The position numbers and the translations under genes are program-made. Positions 7,017 to 14,045 of a DNA stretch of 15,571 bases are shown in pieces; the first letter of the stretch is position 1, and every line of letters begins with the position of its first letter. The notes under the pieces are model-generated. The model worked only from the letters and a program-made list of their open reading frames with translations. It did no database searches and was not told the origin of the DNA. Source of the stretch: an uncultured Flavobacteriaceae bacterium (lineage in GTDB: Bacteria; Bacteroidota; Bacteroidia; Flavobacteriales; Flavobacteriaceae); contig CAMZLT010000153.1 of assembly GCA_947311745.1 (NCBI GenBank), positions 1 to 15,571 on the forward strand. The letters run 5' to 3'.

Positions 7017-7370
7017 ATGAAAAAAATCTTAATTGGAATTGTTTTTGGTGCAATTTTATTTTTTGCGTTGTACTACACAGCAGTATATTACATAACATAT
7101 AGCGAAGGGTATCGTGCTGGTGAATTAGTGAAAATTAGCCATAAAGGTGTGTTTTTTAAAACTTGGGAAGGAAAATTAAGCCAAGGAATATCCGATGAAT
7201 TACAATTTGAATTTTCAGTTGAGGAAAATCAAAAAGAAGTTATCGAATCTTTAAAAAATTTACAAGGCCATAAAGTAAAAGTAACCTATAAAGAACGTTT
7301 TGGTACGTTTCCATGGCTTGGCGACACTAAATACTACGTTACTAAAGTTACAAAAACAGAACAACACTAA
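7017..7370 (+). CDS. Small membrane-anchored protein of unknown function
   Basis: The product has 117 aa. Residues 3-27 form an N-terminal hydrophobic helix with only two Lys before it, giving a type II anchor or uncleaved signal. The rest (about 28-117) is a soluble exported domain with SEGYRAGELVKISHKGVFFKTWEGKL (29-54) as its most characteristic stretch, then alternating strands. I recall flavobacterial proteins with this S-E-G-x-R-x-G…FKTYEG pattern, some carrying the database label 6-phosphogluconate dehydrogenase. Nothing in this sequence supports that: it has no Rossmann motif and is far too short. It diverges from the SPFH gene across 109 nt and is 115 nt ahead of the DUF4197 gene. 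A role at the membrane is inferred only from topology. Confidence 0.8.
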   Translation: MKKILIGIVFGAILFFALYYTAVYYITYSEGYRAGELVKISHKGVFFKTWEGKLSQGISDELQFEFSVEENQKEVIESLKNLQGHKVKVTYKERFGTFPWLGDTKYYVTKVTKTEQH

Positions 7371-7460
7371 CCTGATATAAATCAATAGTTTATCATTTAA
7401 ATAATACAACATATTATTAACTAAATTTAAAGTAAATAAAAAACTAAACGGGTTTTTTAG

Positions 7461-7468
7461 TATCTTTG
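7461..7468 (+). promoter_or_regulatory. -7 element for the DUF4197-UbiA operon
   Basis: TATCTTTG fits TAnnTTTG and lies 17 nt before the ATG at 7486, predicting a leader of about 12 nt. No clear -33 TTG is present. Confidence 0.55.
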
Positions 7469-7485
7469 TAAAAACACTACTAATT

Positions 7486-8193
7486 ATGATTAAAAAAATA
7501 ATTGCATTCATTTTATTATTTCAAATTGTTTCTTGTGCAGAATTGCAACAAATGGCAAGTAATTTACCTCAACAAGGACTTTCAAATTTTGAAATTGCAG
7601 GAGGTTTAAAAGAAGCTTTAGATAAAGGTATTACAGAACAAGTAAGTAAATTAGCTTTAAAAGATGGCTTTTACAAAAACCAAATGGTTAAAATTTTATT
7701 ACCTGCCGAATTACAAAAAGTAGATGCAACACTTAGAAAAATAGGCCTTAGTAAAGTTGCAGATGAAGGGCTGAAAGTGTTAAATCGTGCTGCTGAAGAT
7801 GCCGTTAGCGAAGCAACACCAATTTTTGTAAATGCTATTAAAGGATTAACCATAACCGATGCTAAAAACATTTTACTTGGTAATAAAGATGCTGCAACAA
7901 TGTACTTAAAAACAAAAACAGAAGCTGCATTGTATCAAAAATTTAATCCTGTAATTAAAAATTCTTTCCGTAAAGTAGGAGCCGATAAAATTTGGAAAAA
8001 CATCATTACACGATATAATAATATTCCGTTAACCAATAATGTAAATCCAAATTTAACCGATTATGTAACTACACAAGCTCTATCTGGTGTTTACAAAATG
8101 ATTACTATAGAGGAAACTAAAATCCGAACAAACATACAAAGCCGAACTAGTGATTTATTACGTAAAGTTTTTGCTTTACAAGATAAAAAATAA
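7486..8193 (+). CDS. DUF4197 family lipoprotein
   Basis: This is a 235-aa lipoprotein. The lipobox IVSC places the modified cysteine at residue 17, and the mature protein starts CAELQQ. The mature part is alpha-helical and follows the DUF4197 pattern: GLKEALDKGI (40-49), DGFYKNQMVKILLPAELQKVDATLRKIG (60-87), LNRAAEDAVSEA and F-x-NAIKGLTITDAKNIL with GNKDAAT, then YL-x-KT and a C-terminal LSGVYKMI. The biochemical function of the family is not established. Two spaced LLP/LR helices suggest a helical repeat bundle in the periplasm or outer membrane. The UbiA gene follows after 6 nt, so the two are almost certainly cotranscribed. Confidence 0.9.
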   Translation: MIKKIIAFILLFQIVSCAELQQMASNLPQQGLSNFEIAGGLKEALDKGITEQVSKLALKDGFYKNQMVKILLPAELQKVDATLRKIGLSKVADEGLKVLNRAAEDAVSEATPIFVNAIKGLTITDAKNILLGNKDAATMYLKTKTEAALYQKFNPVIKNSFRKVGADKIWKNIITRYNNIPLTNNVNPNLTDYVTTQALSGVYKMITIEETKIRTNIQSRTSDLLRKVFALQDKK

Positions 8194-8199
8194 ACAAAA

Positions 8200-9135
8200 A
8201 TGGACTTATTAAAAATAGCCGAAGAAAATAGTAAAAAAAACGCTCCGTTTTATTATAAATTCTTGAGCATGCTTTCGGTTGTTAGAGGATATAATATTTT
8301 AGCAATTGTTATTGCACAATATCTTGCCGCAATTTTTATTTTTTCACCACAAAAATCATTGCGTTACGTAATTACAGATATCAATTTGTATTTTATTGTC
8401 TTAGCAACCATTTGTACGATTGCTTCTGGTTATATTATTAATAATTTTTATGATAAAACAAAGGATTTAATCAACAGACCACAAAAAGCAGAATTAGACA
8501 GTTTTATTAGTCAAAAAACAAAACTGCAAATATACTTTTTACTAAATTTTATAGGTTTTGGTTTTGGTTTATTAGTATCACTAAAAGCTGGATTATTTTT
8601 TGCAATCTATATTTTTTTAATTTGGTTTTATTCGCATAAATTTCGTAAATACCCACTTATCCGTCTGTTTTCAGCAGCTATTTTAGCATTATTGCCATTT
8701 TTTGCTGTATTTGTGTATTATAAAAATTTTTCGGAAATCATTGTAGTACATGCTAGTTTTTTATTTTTTGTGTTAATTATTAAAGAATTACTAAAAGATT
8801 TAGAAAATATTAAAGGCGATGTTTTACAAAACTACATTACCATACCTATAAAATACGACGAGCATTTTACCAAAATGCTAATCTCTTTAGTGCTGTTTTT
8901 AACTATAAGTCCTATTTATTTTATCTTACAATATTCCGAAATAGGAAATATGAAATACTATTTTTATTTTTCGATTATTATATTTTTGTTTTTTGGTTAT
9001 CGCTTGTATAATGCCAACAAAAAACAAGATTATATTATCTTACATAATATTATAAAATTTTTAATTTTAATAGGAATTTTAAGTCTAACCTTAATCGATA
9101 CCAGTGTTTTGATTGAACGAATTATTCAGCCATAA
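8200..9135 (+). CDS. UbiA family prenyltransferase
   Basis: This is an integral membrane prenyltransferase of 311 aa with about eight or nine hydrophobic segments. The two Asp-rich motifs that bind the Mg-prenyl diphosphate are present: N81-N-F-Y-D85-K-T-K-D89 followed by INRP, and K199-D200-L-E-N-I-K-G-D207. YSHKFRKYPLI (144-154) is the usual cytosolic loop between them. Flavobacterial relatives are often labelled geranylgeranylglycerol-phosphate geranylgeranyltransferase, but the acceptor cannot be read from sequence; menaquinone (MenA) and heme O (CyoE) types are less alike. It follows the DUF4197 gene after 6 nt. Its last 14 nt overlap the end of the convergent histidine kinase gene, and no terminator lies between them. 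Confidence 0.9.
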   Translation: MDLLKIAEENSKKNAPFYYKFLSMLSVVRGYNILAIVIAQYLAAIFIFSPQKSLRYVITDINLYFIVLATICTIASGYIINNFYDKTKDLINRPQKAELDSFISQKTKLQIYFLLNFIGFGFGLLVSLKAGLFFAIYIFLIWFYSHKFRKYPLIRLFSAAILALLPFFAVFVYYKNFSEIIVVHASFLFFVLIIKELLKDLENIKGDVLQNYITIPIKYDEHFTKMLISLVLFLTISPIYFILQYSEIGNMKYYFYFSIIIFLFFGYRLYNANKKQDYIILHNIIKFLILIGILSLTLIDTSVLIERIIQP

Positions 9136-10291
9136 CAATTTTAAAAGAAACCGCTATAGTTGTTCCTTTATCAATAACCGATTCTTTTACATAAATTTTA
9201 CCATTGTGATAATCTTCTACAATTCGTTTTGCTAAAGACAAACCTAAACCCCAACCACGTTTTTTTGTGGTGTAACCAGTTTCAAAGATTTTTTTAAATT
9301 GATTTTTTGTTAGACCCTTTCCTGTATCGCTAATTAAAACAGTAACAAACGAAGTATCCGCAATAATTTTAACCTGCAATTTGCCTTTTCCTTGCATGGC
9401 ATCAATTGCATTTTTAATAATATTTTCAAAAACCCAACTTAACAACTGTGTATTTGCTTGGATAAACAGTACATCTTTTACGGTTTCAAAATTAAATGAA
9501 ACTTGTTTAGATGTTCTAGATTTTAAATAATCACAAGATTTTTTTATTTCGGAAACAATATTTATCTTTTCTAAATTAGGAACAGAACCGATTTTAGAAA
9601 AACGATCGGTAATAGTTGTTAATCGTGTAATATCCTTTTCAATTTCGGTAAGAATATTTGGATCGGTATTTTCTAACTTTAAAATTTCCAACCAACCAAG
9701 CAAAGAGGATAAAGGTGTGCCTATTTGATGTGCTGTTTCTTTAGCCATTCCTGCCCAAAGTTTATTCTGTTCTGCTACTTTTGTAGATTTATATGCAAAG
9801 AAAATTACTGCTCCAAAAAGCACTAAAATCAACAGTAAAGCAAGCGGATAATATTTCAGTTTAGTCAATAATTCGGAATCTTTATAATACACATTCTGAA
9901 CCATTTTTTCCTTCTTAATCATATACGATAATTGTATTGGTTTATTTGTAGATTTCATTATACGTAACTGCTTAACAAGATACAAACTATCTAGTGCTTT
10001 AATGGTGTCTAAATTATTATAACCAGTAATTTTTCCTTTTTTATTGGTTATAATAGTAGGAATAGTTTTGTTGCTATTAATTACCTTTAATACTAAATTT
10101 AAATCGTTTGAATTTAACGAACTAGAACCAGCAGCTTTCAATGCTTCGGCAATGATTTCCATTTTAACACGCTCTTCTTGTTTAAATTTTTGAAAAAATT
10201 GATAGGTATTATATAAAATTGCAGTTACGATAATAAATGAGAAAATAACTAATATTCGCCTTATAAGTGTTGCATTTTTTGATAAATTCAT
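9122..10291 (-). CDS. Membrane sensor histidine kinase (orphan)
   Basis: The 389-aa kinase has a first membrane helix (about 13-29), a periplasmic sensor of about 115 residues with a possible PAS/Cache-like strand pattern (TIPTIITNKKGKITGYNN, 76-93), and a second helix (about 148-167). The dimerisation domain has the phospho-acceptor H188 in AKETAHQIGTPLSSL. The ATPase domain shows the N box ENIIKNAIDAM (N290, N294), the G1 box D322-T-G-K-G, the F box FKKIFETGYTTK and the G2 box GWGLGLSLAKRI. There is no receiver domain and no response regulator gene in the window, so its partner is unknown. It diverges from the flavin reductase gene, and a perfect palindrome covers its predicted transcription start. 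Confidence 0.94.
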   Translation of the reverse strand: MNLSKNATLIRRILVIFSFIIVTAILYNTYQFFQKFKQEERVKMEIIAEALKAAGSSSLNSNDLNLVLKVINSNKTIPTIITNKKGKITGYNNLDTIKALDSLYLVKQLRIMKSTNKPIQLSYMIKKEKMVQNVYYKDSELLTKLKYYPLALLLILVLFGAVIFFAYKSTKVAEQNKLWAGMAKETAHQIGTPLSSLLGWLEILKLENTDPNILTEIEKDITRLTTITDRFSKIGSVPNLEKINIVSEIKKSCDYLKSRTSKQVSFNFETVKDVLFIQANTQLLSWVFENIIKNAIDAMQGKGKLQVKIIADTSFVTVLISDTGKGLTKNQFKKIFETGYTTKKRGWGLGLSLAKRIVEDYHNGKIYVKESVIDKGTTIAVSFKIVMAE

Positions 10292-10306
10292 AGGTAAAAT
10301 TTATTT

Positions 10307-10332
10307 TTTGTAAAAGTAAAATATTTTACAAA
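10307..10332. promoter_or_regulatory. Nested palindrome, candidate operator
   Basis: TTTGTAAAA (10307-10315) and TTTTACAAA (10324-10332) form a 9-bp inverted repeat with an 8-nt spacer. Inside and overlapping it is the perfect 14-bp palindrome GTAAAATATTTTAC (10316-10329). It begins at the last base of the kinase -7 element and covers its expected transcription start, in the 102-nt gap between two divergent genes. A repressor site is a reasonable guess. AT-rich DNA makes such symmetry easier to get by chance. Confidence 0.45.
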
Positions 10333-10336
10333 CATA
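10329..10336 (-). promoter_or_regulatory. -7 element for the histidine kinase gene
   Basis: TATGTTTG on the minus strand fits TAnnTTTG, 38 nt before the ATG at 10291. No TTG is seen at -33. Confidence 0.5.
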
Positions 10337-10367
10337 TAAATAACGTCTTTTACCTTGGTATATTGCT

Positions 10368-10375
10368 TATATTTG
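10368..10375 (+). promoter_or_regulatory. -7 element for the flavin reductase operon
   Basis: TATATTTG lies 18 nt before the ATG at 10394. It shows that the TTG at 10355, in frame, is upstream of the promoter and cannot be the start codon. Confidence 0.6.
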
Positions 10376-10393
10376 TCTTTTAAAACAGAAAAG

Positions 10394-11254
10394 ATGCTTA
10401 GTTTAAACCCAAAAGATATTCCAACAGCAAAGTTGCATAGTTATTTGTTAAGTGCTGTTGCTCCTAGACCAATTGCTCTAGCAAGTACTATAGATACTGA
10501 TGGTAATCCAAATTTATCACCATTTAGTTTTTTTAATGTTTTTAGTGCAAATCCACCAATATTAATTTTTTCACCAGCACGTCGTGTTCGTGATAATACT
10601 ACAAAACATACTTTAGAAAACGTACAACAGGTTAAAGAAGTGGTAATAAATATCGTTTCGTACAATATGGTGCAACAAATGTCTTTATCTAGTACAGAAT
10701 ATCCAAAAGGTGTAAATGAATTTGAAAAAGCAGGATTTACTATGTTGGCTTCCGATAAGATAAAACCTTTTCGTGTAGCAGAATCACCAGTACAATTTGA
10801 ATGCAAAGTAAACGATATTATTTCGTTAGGTAATAAAGGAGGAGCAGGAAATTTAATACTTTGCGAAGTAGTAAAATTACATATTCACGCTTCGGTTTTA
10901 GATGAAAATTTAGCCATCGATCAAAAAGAATTGGATGTGGTTGCTAGAGCTGGAGGAAGTTTTTATACTAGAGCTAAAGATAGTTTTTTTGAAATTCCTA
11001 AACCAATAAGTACTTTAGGAATTGGTATTGATACCATTCCGTTAGAAATAAAAAACAGTACTGTTTTAACAGGAAACGATTTAGGTTTATTAGGAAATGT
11101 GGAAAAACTACCAACAAAAGAAGTTGTTAATAAGTTTGGGCAAGAGAATCCAAATATTATTTGTCTAGATTCCATAAAAAAGCATAAATTTGCAAAGTCC
11201 TTTTTAGAAAAAGGAGACGTGCTTTCTGCTTGGAAAGTATTGTTACTTAAATAA
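10394..11254 (+). CDS. Flavin reductase-like, FMN-binding split-barrel protein
   Basis: The 286-aa protein belongs to the flavin reductase-like family, an FMN-binding split barrel. SYLLSAVAPRPIALASTIDTDG (16-37), NLSPFSFFNVFSANPPILIFSP (40-61) and KHTLENV…VVINIVSYNM (71-92) form the flavin pocket. P132-V-Q-F-E-C-K gives the later core strand. Such proteins reduce or use FMN with NAD(P)H, but the physiological substrate of this subgroup is not known. Compared with the short oxygenase-partner reductases (about 160-200 aa), the C-terminal 100 residues (ARAGGSFYTRAKDSFFEIPKP onward) are an extension typical of this longer subgroup. The start is set at ATG 10394 by the promoter and the family-like beginning LNPKDIP. 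DUF3127 follows after 16 nt, probably in the same operon. Confidence 0.88.
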   Translation: MLSLNPKDIPTAKLHSYLLSAVAPRPIALASTIDTDGNPNLSPFSFFNVFSANPPILIFSPARRVRDNTTKHTLENVQQVKEVVINIVSYNMVQQMSLSSTEYPKGVNEFEKAGFTMLASDKIKPFRVAESPVQFECKVNDIISLGNKGGAGNLILCEVVKLHIHASVLDENLAIDQKELDVVARAGGSFYTRAKDSFFEIPKPISTLGIGIDTIPLEIKNSTVLTGNDLGLLGNVEKLPTKEVVNKFGQENPNIICLDSIKKHKFAKSFLEKGDVLSAWKVLLLK

Positions 11255-11270
11255 TTAAAGAAAATAAAAA

Positions 11271-11654
11271 ATGGAAGTATCAGGAAAAATTAAAGTTTTA
11301 GGTGAAACCCAAACTTTTGGATCTAATGGTTTTAGAAAAAGAGAAGTTGTTATTACAACTGAAGAACAATATCCTCAAATGATAATGGTTGAATTTATTC
11401 AAGATAAATGCGATTTATTAAATAATTTTGCCATTGGTGATGATGTTAAAATAAATATCAATTTGCGTGGTAGAGAATGGATTAATCCTGAAGGTGTTGC
11501 TAAATATTTTAATTCTATCCAAGGTTGGCGAATTGAAAAATTACAAGCAACAGGACAAGCAAACACTCCTCCGCCAGTTGAAAATATGAATGCTTTTGAA
11601 CCTGCAAATGATACAACATCTACCGATGATGCTGCAGACGATTTACCGTTCTAA
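11271..11654 (+). CDS. DUF3127 protein with SSB-like acidic tip
   Basis: The 127-aa protein has two parts. Residues 1-91 form the DUF3127 domain: MEVSGKIKVLGETQTFG, F-x-KREVVI, YPQMIMVEF, DKCDLLNNFAIGDDVKI and NLRGREW, with WRIEKLQ at the end. This strand pattern reads like an OB-type fold. Residues 92-127 are a disordered Pro/Asn/Asp-rich tail ending TSTDDAADDLPF. The last residues D-D-L-P-F copy the acidic tip of single-stranded DNA-binding protein (DDDIPF in E. coli SSB), which docks SSB-interacting proteins. DNA binding is an inference. It follows the flavin reductase gene by 16 nt and ends before a strong terminator. Confidence 0.88.
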   Translation: MEVSGKIKVLGETQTFGSNGFRKREVVITTEEQYPQMIMVEFIQDKCDLLNNFAIGDDVKININLRGREWINPEGVAKYFNSIQGWRIEKLQATGQANTPPPVENMNAFEPANDTTSTDDAADDLPF

Positions 11655-11670
11655 AAAAAATAATTTTTTA

Positions 11671-11709
11671 AAAAAAGCCAATTTGAAATAAATCAAATTG
11701 GCTTTTTTT
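11671..11709. terminator. Strong bidirectional terminator
   Basis: A perfect 16-bp stem (11671-11686 with 11693-11708) with the 6-nt loop AATAAA has an A-run at its 5' side and seven T at its 3' side, so it can act in both directions. It lies 17 nt after the DUF3127 stop and about 90 nt beyond the end of the convergent lipoprotein gene. Confidence 0.9.
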
Positions 11710-11800
11710 ATAATTTATTTTAAATTGTTTTGATGTTATATCAATTTTATAATGTCGTAAAATTCACATCTGAACAAAATTAATTTTATATTTTTTACAA

Positions 11801-12673
11801 TTAATTAGGGTTATTCGCCATTTTTAACATTAAATCGTAGGCATATCGAAGTTCTTTTTCGGTCATTTCTTTTGCTTCAGGATCCCGTTTTCTAATTTCT
11901 TTTTTAAATTCTGAAAAAGACATTTTTCCCATTTTTTTAAGATTTTTATTTTGTATTTCTTTTTCTTTTCGGTAACTTTCATCATCTACATAATACGGAC
12001 TTTTTACGATAGGAAAATTAGGTAATTCAAAATGTTTATTAGAAATAGTTTTATTAAAATGTGCTTCAACAGCTTTTTTTATAGTTGTTATTCCCATCAT
12101 TTCAGATACAATTTTAAGTGTAACACCTTTGTAAATCCACTGTTTAGAACCCATAGCATCCCAAATTTCACAAGGATATCCTAAAAAATTTTCAGTTCCT
12201 ATTTTTTTTCCACCCATAGATTCCAGCATAAATTTACCAACATGTCCAACATCTGAATTTGTTTCTTTCATTAATTCCATTGCGGTATCTCGACTTAGAA
12301 ATATTTCAGCTTTATCAAAATTTACATGATACTCTTTGCCATTATCTAATTTATATATTGTGTGTGTGTTTTTGTTTTTTATTTTTTCTTTTCCAAAAAA
12401 TTTCATCGTGGTAGTTTTATGTGAGTTGATTTCAACTAATTCAACTGCTCCCCAATTTTTAAAATATACATTTTCTGTTCCAGAACCTGAAATACGACTT
12501 CCCATAACCTTACCTGAAGTTGTTGTTTTGTATTTTATAATACCTGATTTTACATCGTATCTTTTTAGTATTTGTTGGTTTTTTGGTGCTGTATTAATTG
12601 CTAAACTGTTTTTGTTACTATCTTTACAACTTATTATAATAAGTGATAAAAGAATTAAAATTGTATTTTTCAT
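11801..12673 (-). CDS. Lipoprotein of unknown function
   Basis: The 290-aa product has a signal peptide with lipobox IISC, so C16 would be lipidated, followed by KDSN. The mature middle (about 40-220) alternates strands. FLGYPCEIWDAMGSKQWIYKGVTLKI (163-188) has the C-x-x-W…W-x-YKG-x-x-LK rhythm seen in many exported Bacteroidota beta-rich lipoproteins (DUF4412-like), though I cannot assign the family. The last 65 residues are a separate, highly charged helical stretch: K/E-rich 233-262, then RDPEAKEMTEKELRYAYDLMLKM, which looks like a small helix-loop-helix (EF-hand-like spacing is absent). It is the last of four same-strand genes, 81 nt after the previous one. No clear promoter was found between them. 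Confidence 0.75.
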   Translation of the reverse strand: MKNTILILLSLIIISCKDSNKNSLAINTAPKNQQILKRYDVKSGIIKYKTTTSGKVMGSRISGSGTENVYFKNWGAVELVEINSHKTTTMKFFGKEKIKNKNTHTIYKLDNGKEYHVNFDKAEIFLSRDTAMELMKETNSDVGHVGKFMLESMGGKKIGTENFLGYPCEIWDAMGSKQWIYKGVTLKIVSEMMGITTIKKAVEAHFNKTISNKHFELPNFPIVKSPYYVDDESYRKEKEIQNKNLKKMGKMSFSEFKKEIRKRDPEAKEMTEKELRYAYDLMLKMANNPN

Positions 12674-12754
12674 TTTTTATAGTTTTACTTGTTAATTTAT
12701 TATTCCTTGCTTTTCGAATATCGGATTTCAAAATATTTTAATAAGCAACTTGTA

Positions 12755-13954
12755 TTACTTTTTTAACTTGTGCGAGTTTTTTTTCTTTTCTTGAAATGCT
12801 TTAACTGTATTCAATTCTGTAATTCTGTAATTTACATTTCCAAACATTCCTTCACTTTGTGTAATAACTTTTGCATAAACGCCAGGCATATTATTAATCA
12901 TATAATATTTATACTTAATTTCACCATCAATTCCTTCAATTACAGTGCAAGAATACGTTCCTGCAGGAACAGTTACTTGCTCGTCTGTTGAAACGATTTT
13001 AAAGAGATATAAATCTGTTTCAGGAAAAAATGGATTGTATAAATTGGTGAGTTTATCTTTGTTTCTTGATTCTAATTGTTTTTTATTTTCTGTAATTAGG
13101 ATGTTAATTTCATTTGTTTCTAAATCGGTAACACAATCCCAAATAATTTCTTTAGAAATAAACCTGTCAATTTCTTTAAAATATTCATTTTGCTCATAAA
13201 TTAATTTATTTAACTTATGGTATTGTAACACCAACGATTTATCAACCCAAGGAAGTTTGCTATTTGTATTACTATTTTGCGATAAATTTTCTTCACTAAA
13301 ATTTAAAGGCTTTATTTTTTTACTATCAAATATTTTTGTTGCCTTATATTTTTTACCGTTTTGTTTTAAAATTAAATCGGAATTATGAATAGAAAACATT
13401 GTACTTTTTCCTCTTAAAATATCTATATCTGCATCTATAATTATAAATTTGTCAGAAGTAATAAAAAACCAAACCCCTTTAGTTATAATGGTTCCTTCGT
13501 CTTGTAGTGAAAGCATTACAAAATCGCCATTTTTTTTAAAATTTAAATAGTTTGCTTTATTACTTTCGTTAATATTCCAAACACCTATAATTTTTTTATA
13601 ATTAGAATCTTCACTAATTTCTTTTGGGTTGTATCTTTTGTAATAAATAGTTTCATTCTCTTTTTTAAGAATCATTTCTTTATTGTTTAATTTAATTATT
13701 TTTCGTGCACCATTAAAACTTTTTTTAATTTTAGATTTCATAATTAAACTATCTCCTTCTATTTTCCAATTGGCAAATTCTAAATTTCTAATGATTAGTT
13801 TGTTTTCTTTGGTAAATTCTACAAACATATACACCTCTTGTGTTTTTTCGGGTGTTTTTACTTGTGTAACGAACCAATTGCCAATTAATTTTGATTCTTG
13901 TGATTTTACTGAAAATGTGATTAACAGTATGGTAATAATTATTGTTTTTTTCAT
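12755..13954 (-). CDS. Exported protein with two lipocalin-like segments
   Basis: The 399-aa product has a Sec signal peptide ending SVKSQ (1-19). Two similar segments follow. KLIGNWFVTQVK (22-33) leads to a strand run ending YYKRYN, and KIIGVWNINESN (121-132) leads to a strand run ending KYKATKI. Both carry the G-x-W start of lipocalin-like domains. After an Asn/Ser-rich linker (220-234), a third region shows VTVPAGTYSCTVIEGIDGEIKYKYYMINNMPGVYAKV (327-363), a pattern common in exported beta-barrel proteins of Bacteroidota (DUF3108-like). The tail is Lys-rich. The frame runs back to an ATG at 14044, one base after the previous stop, but ATG 13954 begins a textbook signal peptide, and the 30 extra residues would bury it. 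No ligand is known. Confidence 0.8.
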   Translation of the reverse strand: MKKTIIITILLITFSVKSQESKLIGNWFVTQVKTPEKTQEVYMFVEFTKENKLIIRNLEFANWKIEGDSLIMKSKIKKSFNGARKIIKLNNKEMILKKENETIYYKRYNPKEISEDSNYKKIIGVWNINESNKANYLNFKKNGDFVMLSLQDEGTIITKGVWFFITSDKFIIIDADIDILRGKSTMFSIHNSDLILKQNGKKYKATKIFDSKKIKPLNFSEENLSQNSNTNSKLPWVDKSLVLQYHKLNKLIYEQNEYFKEIDRFISKEIIWDCVTDLETNEINILITENKKQLESRNKDKLTNLYNPFFPETDLYLFKIVSTDEQVTVPAGTYSCTVIEGIDGEIKYKYYMINNMPGVYAKVITQSEGMFGNVNYRITELNTVKAFQEKKKNSHKLKK

Positions 13955-14045
13955 AAGTTTAGAGTTACTTTTTTTAGAAAAGTAGAACAGAAAAGATGCC
14001 GAATTTATAACGTATTTTAATGTTGAACGAGTATAATATTGCATT

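Noticed and set aside
10355..10393. TTG start for flavin reductase
   Set aside because: The TATATTTG -7 element lies between it and the ATG at 10394.
12336..12695. 119-residue plus-strand frame over the lipoprotein gene
   Set aside because: Phe/Ile/Val-rich translation is the expected antisense product of a Lys/Asn-rich AT-biased gene.
13955..14044. Upstream ATG one base after the previous stop, suggesting coupled translation
   Set aside because: A clean signal peptide begins at 13954; the extra 30 residues would hide it and do not look protein-like.
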